Below are positions 8,549-17,117 of a stretch of DNA of 64,000 nt, one piece after another. The position numbers and the translations under genes are program-made. A model generated the notes under the pieces. The model was not told where the DNA came from and did no database searches. It saw only the letters and a list, made by a program, of their open reading frames with translations. The DNA is from Gammaproteobacteria bacterium (GTDB lineage Bacteria > Pseudomonadota > Gammaproteobacteria > Pseudomonadales > Moraxellaceae), in NCBI GenBank assembly GCA_028868515.1, contig JAGWUI010000004.1, positions 86,297 through 150,296 of the forward strand, in the 5' to 3' direction. Within the stretch, counting starts at the first letter, position 1. Each line of letters starts with the position of its first letter.

Positions 8549-9223
8549 ATGTTAACAGATCAAGAAATTGATGACGCCTTGCTTTCTCATATAACGATGC
8601 GATGGCGTAAAGTTGCTATGGTTGTTGCTTTAACCATGGGAGATCTTAAGGCTCATGCGCATGGAAAAAATGATTTGTTTTTCGCAAATAGAGTTATGTT
8701 GCTTGCTCAAAAAGGACTGATTGAATCACAAGGTAATTTAACACGAATGCGTTATAGCGAAGTACGGTTGCCTAATAAGAGTTGGGAAACAAAAGATTTT
8801 GAAGATATGTCTTGGCATGATGTTAGTGTTCATGGATTTCGTATTATTGAGAATGAAGGTGTTACAGGAACAGCAGAATTAGTTTTTGATATCGACTATA
8901 TTTTGGAGTGGATTAATGAGACTGATGGCTTTCATTTTATAGTTGCTCAGTCAACGCTTCAATTTCATGAGGTTTTTGGAGTAAAGTTTTCGCTTGATTA
9001 TACTAGCTGTTCGGCTGGTATGTGCGCGTTTTCAATAGGTCGAATTGTGCGCGAACAAATTGATAATCCATATGGATATGTTAGGTTTAAATGGTACATA
9101 GAAATCAATTGGCCAGATGGAAAGATCGAATTTGAATCTTCTGGTTTTAGTCAGTGGATAGTTGGAAAGCCCGTTACGCAGAATAAATACAATTTAGAGC
9201 CATCACAACGCAATATCAGTTAA
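8549..9223 (+). CDS. Hypothetical protein with DUF3658-like N-terminus
   Basis: This 224-residue protein starts at ATG 8549, with AAGG at 8537-8540. The frame is open further up but that part overlaps the gap terminator, so the later start is preferred. Residues 1-75 (LTDQEIDDALLS, KVAMVVALTMGD, GLIESQGNLTRMRYSEVRLP) look like the DUF3658 helical domain. Residues ~82-215 are a separate beta-rich part beginning MSWHDVSVHGFRI, with AELVFDIDYILEWI and FHFIVAQSTLQFHEV. I recognise this as a recurring pattern but cannot name it. No signal peptide, so cytoplasmic. Base composition is more AT-rich than gap. Confidence 0.65.
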   Translation: MLTDQEIDDALLSHITMRWRKVAMVVALTMGDLKAHAHGKNDLFFANRVMLLAQKGLIESQGNLTRMRYSEVRLPNKSWETKDFEDMSWHDVSVHGFRIIENEGVTGTAELVFDIDYILEWINETDGFHFIVAQSTLQFHEVFGVKFSLDYTSCSAGMCAFSIGRIVREQIDNPYGYVRFKWYIEINWPDGKIEFESSGFSQWIVGKPVTQNKYNLEPSQRNIS

Positions 9224-9262
9224 TGATGCTTTAATCAAGCAAGAAACAGAGGAGTTCTTACA

Positions 9263-9682
9263 ATGCTAATCGTCTGCCCAAATTGCATGACAAAAAATCG
9301 CGTCCCCGAAGATCGCTTACAAGACAATCCAACCTGTGGCAAATGTCAGCAAGCCTTGTTACCCACGCATCCGATTGAGCTGAATGATCAAAATTTCTTT
9401 CACTATGTACAAAATACCGAATTGTCGATAGTTGTAGATTTTTGGGCGGAATGGTGTGGACCTTGCAAAATGATGGCGCCACAATTCAGCCAAGCTGCGC
9501 AGAAAGCTCCGCAATATCGCTTTGTCAAAGTGGATACAGAACAGGCCAGGCAGATCAGTAGTCAGTTTAATATCCGAAGTATTCCGACGATTGCAGTATT
9601 TAAAGGCGGTAAAGAAATCGCGCGTCAAGCTGGTGCAATGCAATCATCGCAATTGTTAGCATGGCTAGGGCAGGTGGTTTAA
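9263..9682 (+). CDS. trxC: Thioredoxin 2 (TrxC)
   Basis: This 139-residue cytoplasmic disulfide reductase has the N-terminal zinc ribbon unique to TrxC: CPNC at 5-8 and CGKC at 25-28. The thioredoxin fold follows with the active site WCGPC at 64-68 and the cis-Pro loop IRSIPTIAVFKGG. GAGGAG at 9249-9254 sets the start. TrxC is often induced by oxidative stress through OxyR; I did not identify an OxyR site here. Confidence 0.95.
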   Translation: MLIVCPNCMTKNRVPEDRLQDNPTCGKCQQALLPTHPIELNDQNFFHYVQNTELSIVVDFWAEWCGPCKMMAPQFSQAAQKAPQYRFVKVDTEQARQISSQFNIRSIPTIAVFKGGKEIARQAGAMQSSQLLAWLGQVV

Positions 9683-9774
9683 CGTATTGATCAGTTAAAC
9701 TAATACATTTCAATACATCATTTGACAGTCTGAAAGCCTATGTAGGCGTACATTGATGATGAGGGAGATTAAGG

Positions 9775-10029
9775 ATGAATATAGAGCTGATTCGAGATTT
9801 TCTTCTTTGGTGTACTGTCATTAACTCTGTCGTATTGTTTATATGGTTTCTTGTATTTATCTATGCTTATGAATGGATGAGACAGCTACATGGTCGATGG
9901 TTTCGGATGTCCGATGAGCATTTTGACATGATTCATTATGCGGGGATGTCACTGTATAAAATTGGCATTTTACTGTTGAATCTGATTCCATATATCGCCC
10001 TGACGATCATTGCAAGGCATGGAGGTTAA
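9775..10029 (+). CDS. Small membrane protein, DUF6868-like
   Basis: An 84-residue protein with two membrane-spanning segments, about residues 9-31 and 60-80, flanking a polar loop with HGRWFRMSDEHFDMIHYAGM. This loop and the following LYKIGILL match what I recall of the DUF6868 family of small inner-membrane proteins with no known role. It overlaps the next gene by 11 bases, so the pair is co-transcribed. Confidence 0.75.
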   Translation: MNIELIRDFLLWCTVINSVVLFIWFLVFIYAYEWMRQLHGRWFRMSDEHFDMIHYAGMSLYKIGILLLNLIPYIALTIIARHGG

Positions 10030-10237
10030 TACGGAACAGCGTATTGTTGGCTTTCATCAAGATATAGAAAGTCACTGGGTTGCAGAGCTTGAGTGCGGTC
10101 ATTTTCAACATGTCAGGCATAATCCACCGTGGATGAATCGCCTTTGGGTCATAACACCAGAAGGTCGAGATCAGAAAATCGGGATGATGTTGCAATGCAA
10201 AAAGTGTGATTCTGGAGCTCAGAAGGATCAGTTGTAG
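10019..10237 (+). CDS. DUF3565 family zinc-ribbon-like protein
   Basis: This 72-residue protein matches the DUF3565 pattern: RIVGFHQD, WVAELECGHFQHVRHNPPW, then a C-terminal LQCKKCD. Cys and His residues (CGH...H...CKKC) suggest a metal-binding fold; this is inferred, not shown. The start at ATG 10019 lies inside the preceding gene, and AAGG sits only about two bases upstream, so translation may be coupled to it. A TTG at 10010 is the alternative. Function unknown. Confidence 0.8.
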   Translation: MEVNTEQRIVGFHQDIESHWVAELECGHFQHVRHNPPWMNRLWVITPEGRDQKIGMMLQCKKCDSGAQKDQL

Positions 10238-10308
10238 GTTCTAGAATTATATTGATTATCATGGGAATGTATTTTGGTAAGCCTTGAGTCAGTGATGAGG
10301 ATCAGGAT

Positions 10309-10734
10309 ATGAAACCTAGAATTACGTTGATTACCCTTGGCGTGGATGATTTGGAGCGCGCCTTTAAGTTTTATCGTGATGGTCTTGGCTTTCCAAGCGA
10401 AGGTATTGTGGGCAAAGAATTTGAGCATGGTGCGGTTGCATTTTTTGACTTACAAATCGGATTAAAACTTGCGCTTTGGCCGCGTAAAAGTTTATCTCAT
10501 GATTCAGGTTTACCGCTGAGTAAGCCGAGTGCAACCGAGTTCAGCATTGGTCACAATGTGTCGTCTAAAGCCGAAGTTGATGCGGTCATGGAGCAAGCAA
10601 AACTTGCTGGGGCAGTGATTGTGAAGACGGCTCAAGATACATTTTGGGGTGGTTATGCGGGGTATTTCCAAGATCCAGATCAACACGTTTGGGAAGTGGC
10701 GTGGAATCCACAATGGCAATTTCCTGATGATTAG
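10309..10734 (+). CDS. VOC (glyoxalase/bleomycin resistance/dioxygenase) family protein
   Basis: A 141-residue protein with the two beta-alpha-beta-beta-beta modules of the vicinal oxygen chelate superfamily: ITLITLGVDDLERAFKFYRD GL at the start and GGYAGYFQDPDQHVWEVAWNP at the end. The terminal DPDQHVWEV with its Glu is the usual metal-ligand strand. The substrate is not predictable; it is a common stand-alone VOC protein in proteobacteria. GAGG at 10297-10300 precedes the start. Confidence 0.88.
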   Translation: MKPRITLITLGVDDLERAFKFYRDGLGFPSEGIVGKEFEHGAVAFFDLQIGLKLALWPRKSLSHDSGLPLSKPSATEFSIGHNVSSKAEVDAVMEQAKLAGAVIVKTAQDTFWGGYAGYFQDPDQHVWEVAWNPQWQFPDD

Positions 10735-10742
10735 CAAGATCC

Positions 10743-10777
10743 CAGCGCAACATTAAAATTGATTTAACGTTGCGCTG
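10743..10777. terminator. Hairpin between convergent VOC gene and dapC
   Basis: CAGCGCAAC (10743-10751) pairs with GTTGCGCTG (10769-10777) around an AT-rich loop. It lies between two convergent genes and could terminate both, though U-tracts are poor. Confidence 0.5.
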
Positions 10778-10802
10778 AGTGTTGTTGCTGAGAAATGCTT
10801 TC

Positions 10803-11981
10803 TTATAACTTTTTCAATCTCTGAACTGCATCAATACAGTTTTCGAGATCAGCAACCAAAGCCATTCGGACATGGTTTAAGCCGGGATTAATGCCATTTG
10901 CTTCACGGGATAAATAGCGTCCTGGCAAAACGGTAATGTTTTGCTCCGCATATAAACGTTTCGCAAACGCTTCATCATCATCAACAGGTAACCAGAAATA
11001 AAAACCTGCATCGGGTTTTTTGAAAGCGAATTTATTGCCTAATTCATTGACGAATAAGTCGAATTTTTGGCGGTATAAAACTCGATTTTGTTCAACATGC
11101 TCCTCATCTCCCCATGCAACTGCTGAGGCGAATTGATGTTGAACCGGCATTGCTGAGCCGTGATAGGTACGATAGAGCAAGTATGGTGCGAGTAATTTGG
11201 CATCGCCTGCGACAAATCCAGAGCGTAATCCCGGTAGATTTGAACGTTTGGACAACGAGTGGAACACGATGCAGTTTTTATAGTCATGGCGTCCCATTGC
11301 TGCGCAAACTTCAAGCAAACCTACAGGCGCAACATCAAAATAAAGCTCGGAATAGCATTCATCCGAAGCAATCGTGAAGTGGTATTGATCTGATAGTTCG
11401 ATGAGTTTCTTTAACTTCTCAGCAGGCATCACTGCACCAGTCGGATTTCCTGGCGAACAAATGAAAACCAACTGAGTGTTTGCCCAGACTGATTCAGGAA
11501 TAGCATCCCAATCACCGAGATAATTGTTCTCAGCCGTGCAATTCACAAAATAAGGCGAAGCACCAGCAAGAAACGCAGCGCCTTCATAGATCTGATAAAA
11601 CGGATTCGGCATTACGACATAAGGTTGTGGTTTGCCTTTCACAGGTTTTACGACAGCTTGTACAAAGGAAAAAATCGCTTCGCGTGTTCCATTCACAGGG
11701 AGAACTTGGGTTTCAGGGTTCACTTGTTGCAGGTGAAAACGCTGTATTAACCAGTTGGCAATCGCTTGTCTTAAGGTTGGCAGACCTTTGGTCGTTGGAT
11801 AGCTCGATAAATGCTTGAGATTATCGATGAGAGCTTGTTTAACGAATTCCGGTGATTCGTGGCGAGGTTCACCAATCGATAGTGCAATATTTGCAAGATC
11901 CTTTGGGGGTGTCAGCTCGCTGAATAAGCGAGCTAATTTTTCAAAAGGATACGGATGCAGGCTGGCTAAATGTTCGTTCAT
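10803..11981 (-). CDS. dapC: Succinyldiaminopimelate transaminase
   Basis: A 392-residue fold-type I PLP aminotransferase that transfers an amino group to N-succinyl-2-amino-6-ketopimelate in lysine and peptidoglycan precursor synthesis. The start MNEHLASLHPYPFEKLARLF is typical of proteobacterial DapC. Visible are VLPVNGTREAIF, CSPGNPTGAVM, the PLP-Asp region ASDECYSELYF, and the Schiff-base Lys in FHSLSKRSNLPGLRSGF. It lies 73 bases downstream of glnD on the same strand, a linkage seen in related genera. Substrate is assigned from family resemblance, so a related aminotransferase role is a small possibility. Confidence 0.88.
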   Translation of the reverse strand: MNEHLASLHPYPFEKLARLFSELTPPKDLANIALSIGEPRHESPEFVKQALIDNLKHLSSYPTTKGLPTLRQAIANWLIQRFHLQQVNPETQVLPVNGTREAIFSFVQAVVKPVKGKPQPYVVMPNPFYQIYEGAAFLAGASPYFVNCTAENNYLGDWDAIPESVWANTQLVFICSPGNPTGAVMPAEKLKKLIELSDQYHFTIASDECYSELYFDVAPVGLLEVCAAMGRHDYKNCIVFHSLSKRSNLPGLRSGFVAGDAKLLAPYLLYRTYHGSAMPVQHQFASAVAWGDEEHVEQNRVLYRQKFDLFVNELGNKFAFKKPDAGFYFWLPVDDDEAFAKRLYAEQNITVLPGRYLSREANGINPGLNHVRMALVADLENCIDAVQRLKKL

Positions 11982-12054
11982 AGGAGTGACCTGCTCAATT
12001 TGTTTTATTCAATACAGTTTGTTCAGTACAGTATATCAATGCTGATCAAATCAA

Positions 12055-14730
12055 TCAGCTTGGATTTTGTGCATCTAACTCCTGCATGAGCAGCTCGCCA
12101 AGTTCTTGAGCTGCATCATTATCAAGAGGCTTGCCATGAGTATCTGTAATAAAGAAAACGTCTTCGGCACGTTCGCCTAAGGTCGCAATTCGAGCAGTTT
12201 TAATATCAATATTTTGCTTCGCAAATAATGCACCGATTTGTGCTAGTAACCCAGGTCGATCCAGTGAAATGACTTCGACCACGTTATATTGATGGACGAT
12301 ATCCAATTTAATATTCACTTCACTCGGCACATTAAAATGGCGCAATTGGCGAGGAATACGACGTTGGGCGAGGCTTTGTGCTTTATTTGGATTTGCTAAC
12401 ACATCTTTTAAACGTGCAGTCACTTCGTCGCGACGAGATTGATCTGTGAGCAATGTGCCATGACGATCGAGGACGATATAAGTGTCGAGTGAAAAACCTG
12501 TCTTAGCAGTGATAATTCGTGCGTCCTGAACGTTGAGATCCATTTGATCAAACACTGCAACCGTTGATGCAAATAGATTGGTCAAATCATGGGTATAGAC
12601 GAAGATCTGAACTGCATCTTGGTTGAGTTCGCGATGTTCACGCATCTGTACAAGCGGTGTTTCATGCCCATGTAGCAGAATCTCGCGTGTGTGCCACGCC
12701 ACTTCAGATGGGCGTTCGCGCAAGAAGTATTCATCGCCAAGTTCACGCCAAATATTTTCAACCGCATCTTGATAAAACGCACCCGCCAGTAGATCGGACG
12801 CTTGTTGCTTGGTGTCATCAATCCATGATTGGCGATCAATCGGATTATCTAAACCTGAACGTAAGACGCGGCGAGTGTGGTTATAAAGTTGACGCAAGAG
12901 CGACGCGCGCCATGTATTCCATAGCGTTGGGTTGGTTGCGTTAATATCAGCTACGGTCAAAACATACAGATAATTGAGATGAACCATGTCGCCAACTTTC
13001 TGCGCGAAATCAAGAATAATATCTGGATCTGAAATATCTTTCTTTTGTGCAGTTAAAGACATCAGCAGGTGGTTGCGCGTGAGCCAACTGACAATATTGG
13101 CTTCGCGCTGTGTGAGTCCATGCGCTAAACAAAAGACATTGGCATCTTCTGCACCGAGTTCACTGTGATCGCCGCCACGACCTTTTGCGATGTCATGGAA
13201 CAACGCGGCTAAATAAATAATATCTTTACGATCTAAGCGATTGTAAATAAAGCTGACCACGGGGAAGGTTTCTTCAAATTCTGGACTGCCGAAACGTTGT
13301 AAATTGCGCAACAAAATCAGCGTGTGCATATCGACCGTATAAATATGAAATAAATCATATTGCATCAGACCAATAATTTGCCCAAAAGCAGGTAAATATC
13401 GACCGAGTACACCATAACGTTTCATCGCTTGGAACGTTTGATATAAGTGGTGGCGACCACGAATAATCGCCATAAAGAGTGCTTTATGGGTTGGGTTCTG
13501 GCGGAAGTTTTCGTCGATGCCATTTGCTGCAAGCATCAGCAGGCGCAATGTGCGTGCGCGGATTCCTGTTACATCCTCACGAGATGCCATAAAGAAAAAT
13601 AATTCAAGAATGGCGCTTGGTGTTTCTGAGAAAACGCGATGATGACGCACCGAAATTTTTTGATTGACCAACTCGAAGCGTTCATTGAGTGGCGTGACGT
13701 GTGGTGGTGATAATTCTGGTAGTTTTGGTTCAATTGCTGTTTCAAAGAAATAGGCGAGTAGCATTTCATTGAAAGTTGAAACACGCATCGCAGCGCGATA
13801 ATAATCACGCATAAATCGCTCAATAATGGCGTTGTGATGATCATTTGCATCAGCGGTATAGTGCATTCGCTCTGCAACGGTACGCTGATAATCGAACAAC
13901 AGTCGATTTTCATTGCGATTGGTGATGCGATGTAAATGGTGACGAATCAGCCATAAAATGTCTTCACACGCTTCGAGTTCGTTATATTCAAACTCACTGA
14001 TAAATCCTAAGTGCACCAAGTCGTAGAGACGGACAACACGATAATAGCGCTTCGCAATCCAGCCGACTTGATTGATGTCACGCAAACCACCGGGAGCATT
14101 TTTGATATCAGGTTCGAGGTTGTATTCAGTATTGTGATGTTGTGCATGGCGAGCATTTTGTTCAGCCATTTTTTGTGTGTAAAAATCAAAATCTGTCCAA
14201 GTCTCAGAGACGATGCGACGTGGCAATAAGCTCAATGATTTGTCACCATAAATCAGCCGTGATTCAACCAAACTGGTGGCAACAGTCATGTCTTGTGCGG
14301 CTTCAATACACTCGGCAACAGTACGCACACTAACGCCAGGTTCAAGCCCTGCATCCCAGAGATTCGAGACGAACTGAGATACTTGTTCTTCTTGTTCGGG
14401 TGTTAATGGTTGATGACTTAATATCATCACGTCGACATCGGATTTTGGTAGTAATTCACCACGCCCATAGCCGCCAACTGCAATCAGTGCAATCCCTTCA
14501 TTAGAGAGACCTTGACGTTGCCATAAATGAATTAAGGCATCATCAATTGCATGCGTGCGTGCATGAACAATCTTACGAATGGATTCTCCTGCTTCTAGCC
14601 GTGCATCAAGCTGCTGCTCAAGTTTTTTGCGCCATTCGATTAACCCTCGCACGTTTGAGTTTTGTGCAAGAACTTCAGCAAGTGTAGGGAGTTCTGTGGA
14701 AGGCGTATCTGGGGCGAGGAGAGCAGACAT
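12055..14730 (-). CDS. glnD: Bifunctional uridylyltransferase/uridylyl-removing enzyme GlnD
   Basis: This 891-residue sensor of glutamine uridylylates and de-uridylylates the PII proteins. Domains in order: nucleotidyltransferase with GGYGRGELLPKSDVDVMIL at about 86-104; the GlnD PII-UTase linker with NAPGGLRDINQVGWIAKR; an HD hydrolase domain with LAALFHDIAKGRGGDHSELG near 510; and two C-terminal ACT domains (about 715-790 and 825-891) that bind glutamine. All motifs are intact and length is normal. It lies between map and dapC in the same direction, as in related genomes. Confidence 0.97.
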   Translation of the reverse strand: MSALLAPDTPSTELPTLAEVLAQNSNVRGLIEWRKKLEQQLDARLEAGESIRKIVHARTHAIDDALIHLWQRQGLSNEGIALIAVGGYGRGELLPKSDVDVMILSHQPLTPEQEEQVSQFVSNLWDAGLEPGVSVRTVAECIEAAQDMTVATSLVESRLIYGDKSLSLLPRRIVSETWTDFDFYTQKMAEQNARHAQHHNTEYNLEPDIKNAPGGLRDINQVGWIAKRYYRVVRLYDLVHLGFISEFEYNELEACEDILWLIRHHLHRITNRNENRLLFDYQRTVAERMHYTADANDHHNAIIERFMRDYYRAAMRVSTFNEMLLAYFFETAIEPKLPELSPPHVTPLNERFELVNQKISVRHHRVFSETPSAILELFFFMASREDVTGIRARTLRLLMLAANGIDENFRQNPTHKALFMAIIRGRHHLYQTFQAMKRYGVLGRYLPAFGQIIGLMQYDLFHIYTVDMHTLILLRNLQRFGSPEFEETFPVVSFIYNRLDRKDIIYLAALFHDIAKGRGGDHSELGAEDANVFCLAHGLTQREANIVSWLTRNHLLMSLTAQKKDISDPDIILDFAQKVGDMVHLNYLYVLTVADINATNPTLWNTWRASLLRQLYNHTRRVLRSGLDNPIDRQSWIDDTKQQASDLLAGAFYQDAVENIWRELGDEYFLRERPSEVAWHTREILLHGHETPLVQMREHRELNQDAVQIFVYTHDLTNLFASTVAVFDQMDLNVQDARIITAKTGFSLDTYIVLDRHGTLLTDQSRRDEVTARLKDVLANPNKAQSLAQRRIPRQLRHFNVPSEVNIKLDIVHQYNVVEVISLDRPGLLAQIGALFAKQNIDIKTARIATLGERAEDVFFITDTHGKPLDNDAAQELGELLMQELDAQNPS

Positions 14731-14808
14731 AACGAGAAATCTCTCAAGACGATTGGCAAGAAGTGATGTGAAGCTAAATCATAACAGGAACTATAGGGTC
14801 ATAAATGT

Positions 14809-14838
14809 AAAAAAGACCCTGTTTGGAGAGTCTTTTTT
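14809..14838. terminator. Symmetric A/T-flanked hairpin between map and glnD
   Basis: AAAAAAGAC (14809-14817) and GTCTTTTTT (14830-14838) form a stem with A-tract and T-tract on opposite sides, so it can terminate in either direction. For map on the minus strand it is ~115 bases past the stop. Confidence 0.55.
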
Positions 14839-14861
14839 GAATGTTTTTGGGGTGGGATGAT

Positions 14862-14931
14862 TAGGGCAGGTTTGGAACCCGCACCCTATAGTAAACCATT
14901 CGATGTAGGGGCAAGTTCTAAACTTGCCCTA
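14862..14931. repeat. REP-like doublet, two related hairpins
   Basis: Hairpin A spans 14862-14888 (TAGGGCAGGTT, TGG loop, AACC...CCCTA). Hairpin B spans 14906-14931 (TAGGGGCAAGTT, CTA loop, AACTTGCCCTA). The outer flanks are also complementary, since the 20-mer at the left end matches the right end at 18 positions. Two copies of one palindromic unit 18 bases apart are the arrangement of REP/BIME elements. The unit core resembles the repeat at 6376-6404. Confidence 0.6.
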
Positions 14932-14954
14932 ATCATCGCTAAACCGATTTCAGA

Positions 14955-15758
14955 TTAAACTCCAAACCGCGACAAATCCTCATTCGGACGCGCAGTGAGA
15001 ATCTCAATGCCCGTTTCCGTCACAAGCAACGTGTGTTCATATTGCGCTGATAATTTGCGATCTTTGGTAATGACTGTCCAGCCGTCATTCATCAGTGTGG
15101 TCTGCCAAACGCCTGCATTGACCATCGGTTCAATGGTAAACGTCATGCCAGCTTCTAGTTTCATGCCTGTGTTTTTCTTACCGTAGTGCAGAATCTGTGG
15201 GTCTTCGTGGAATACGCGACCTAAACCATGACCACAATATTCACGCACCACGCTAAAGCGTTGGCTTTCCACATAGCTCTGAATCGCTGCGCCAATGTCG
15301 CCAACGTATGAGCCATGCTTAACGGTTTGCATGCCTCGATACATCGCTTCTTGTGCGACCGCGCTTAAGCGTTTTGCCAAAATTGATGGTTCACCGATGA
15401 AAAACATCTCGCTAGTGTCGCCATGAAAACCATCTTTAATGACGGTCACATCGATGTTAATAATGTCGCCGTTCTTCAATACTTTGTCATCACTTGGAAT
15501 ACCGTGACAAACAACGTGATTGACTGATGTACAAATACTTTTTGGAAAGCCGCGATAGTTCAATGGCGCAGGAATCGCCCCTTGTACATTGACAATATAG
15601 TCATGGCAAATGCGATCTAATTCGCCTGTCGTCACGCCTGCTTTGACATAAGGCGCAATCATACCGAGGACTTCTGCAGCGAGCTTGCCAGCTACGCGCA
15701 TTTTTTCAATATCTTCGGCTGACTTGACCAGTGAATGAGGTTGAATAAAACTGTTCAT
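14955..15758 (-). CDS. map: Methionine aminopeptidase, type I
   Basis: This 267-residue cytoplasmic metalloprotease removes the initiator Met from nascent chains. The pita-bread fold is intact, with INIDVTVIKDGFHGDTSEMF (two Asp metal ligands), CGHGLGRVFHEDP (His ligand), TFTIEPMVNAG (Glu) and SAQYEHTLLVTETG (second Glu). No N-terminal zinc finger is present, so it is the short bacterial form. It is divergent from rpsB, the widely conserved arrangement. Confidence 0.97.
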   Translation of the reverse strand: MNSFIQPHSLVKSAEDIEKMRVAGKLAAEVLGMIAPYVKAGVTTGELDRICHDYIVNVQGAIPAPLNYRGFPKSICTSVNHVVCHGIPSDDKVLKNGDIINIDVTVIKDGFHGDTSEMFFIGEPSILAKRLSAVAQEAMYRGMQTVKHGSYVGDIGAAIQSYVESQRFSVVREYCGHGLGRVFHEDPQILHYGKKNTGMKLEAGMTFTIEPMVNAGVWQTTLMNDGWTVITKDRKLSAQYEHTLLVTETGIEILTARPNEDLSRFGV

Positions 15759-16096
15759 AATCGTGCCAATCTAATTGGAAAATAGATTAAAACATGATAT
15801 AAATACGCCCCCAATTTAGCAATCAATTTCATGCATCGATTGGTAAGTTTATTTTTATGATGAAATCTTCATTTTAAAATAAATAAAATCATTGATTTAT
15901 GTGGTTGTTTGGCTGAGTTGTAAATTAAATCCGCACATACATCGACAATTCGTCTGGGTGCTGGGCTTGTAGATTAGGTTGTTTTTGACTGAATTTAAGC
16001 AAAAATGACTTTGAAAATTGCAAACCAGTGGATGAATCGGGTGTATGGAGGCTTAACCCAAACTGAAAAGTGCACGATGTGCATAGGTAAATAAAG
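15759..16096 (+). promoter_or_regulatory. map/rpsB divergent control region and rpsB leader
   Basis: These 338 bases hold no gene. The map-proximal half is strongly AT-rich and likely carries both promoters. The 3' part, roughly 15950-16090, is a long untranslated leader of rpsB and contains complementary segments such as GTGCAC and TGTGCAT just before the start. In many gamma-proteobacteria the rpsB leader is folded and autoregulated by protein S2; I infer, but cannot show, the same here. Confidence 0.4.
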
Positions 16097-16861
16097 ATGG
16101 CATCTTATAACGTAGGAATGCGTGATCTGCTGACAGCAGGCGCACACTTTGGTCACCAGACACGTTTCTGGAACCCAAAAATGAAGCCGTACATTTTCGG
16201 CGCACGTAACAAAATTCACATCATCAACTTGGAGCACACTGTTCCAGCGTTGAACGACGCTCTGAACTACGCAAATCAAATCGCTAGCCGCAAGAACAAA
16301 GTATTGTTCGTCGGTACTAAGCGTGCTGCAAGCGCAATCATCCGTGAACAAGCAATCCGCGCTGGTATGCCGTTTGTTGATCACCGCTGGTTGGGTGGTA
16401 TGTTGACTAACTGGAAAACTCTCCGCCAGTCAATCAAACGCCTTAAAGATCTTGAAATCCAATCACAAGACGGTACTTTCGCTAAGCTGACTAAGCGTGA
16501 AGCGTTGGAACGTACTCGTGAAATGGAAAAACTGGAAAAATCTTTGGGCGGTATCAAAGATATGGGTGGTTTACCAGATGCATTGTTCGTAATCGACGTT
16601 GATCATGAAGCGATTGCAATCAAAGAAGCGCTGAACCTCGGTATTCCAGTGATCGGTATCGTTGATACCAACTCAAATCCAGATGGCGTTGACTACATCA
16701 TCCCGGGTAACGACGACGCGATCCGCGCAGTTACTTTGTATGCAAGCTCAATGGCTGATGCGATCATTGCTGGTAAAGAATTTGCTGCAACTCAAGGCAG
16801 TGCTGCTGCACGTGGTCAAGAAGTTGCTGCTGAAGCTGCAGAAACACCAGCTGCTGAGTAA
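16097..16861 (+). CDS. rpsB: 30S ribosomal protein S2
   Basis: This 254-residue protein of the small subunit starts [20 protein letters not shown] after Met, and has [17 protein letters not shown] and the late [21 protein letters not shown]. The C-terminal ~25 residues are Ala/Glu-rich, as in relatives. It is followed by tsf, with a hairpin between them that probably sets the S2 to EF-Ts ratio. Codon use is strongly biased, as expected for a highly expressed gene. Confidence 0.98.
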   Translation: MASYNVGMRDLLTAGAHFGHQTRFWNPKMKPYIFGARNKIHIINLEHTVPALNDALNYANQIASRKNKVLFVGTKRAASAIIREQAIRAGMPFVDHRWLGGMLTNWKTLRQSIKRLKDLEIQSQDGTFAKLTKREALERTREMEKLEKSLGGIKDMGGLPDALFVIDVDHEAIAIKEALNLGIPVIGIVDTNSNPDGVDYIIPGNDDAIRAVTLYASSMADAIIAGKEFAATQGSAAARGQEVAAEAAETPAAE

Positions 16862-16953
16862 TCAGTTGCGATTTGCGTCATTGTTTTAAGCTGTCATGAT
16901 TCTGTCTAAGTTCTCAGTTATGATGAATCAGTAATCCTGAATCTGACAGGTCT

Positions 16954-16979
16954 ACAGCCCAATCAACTGATTGGGCTGT
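16954..16979 (+). terminator. Hairpin in the rpsB-tsf intergenic region
   Basis: ACAGCCCAATCA (16954-16965) and TGATTGGGCTGT (16968-16979) form a 12-bp stem followed by TTAGTTTT. Its position matches the partial terminator known between these genes in E. coli, so read-through into tsf is likely. Confidence 0.75.
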
Positions 16980-17117
16980 TTAGTTTTCAACAATGTCGCT
17001 GAAACGTGTTGATAGATTTTGAAATGCTGTTTTAAACAGCTCACGAATTTAAAACGAGTTTCAAAGAACTTTTATAGAAAAACAGAGTTCTTAAAACTAA
17101 TTATTGAGGAAATGAAA

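Noticed and set aside
10246..10266. Fur-box-like AT-rich sequence before the VOC gene
   Set aside because: It matches the three-hexamer pattern only loosely, and the gene has no iron link.
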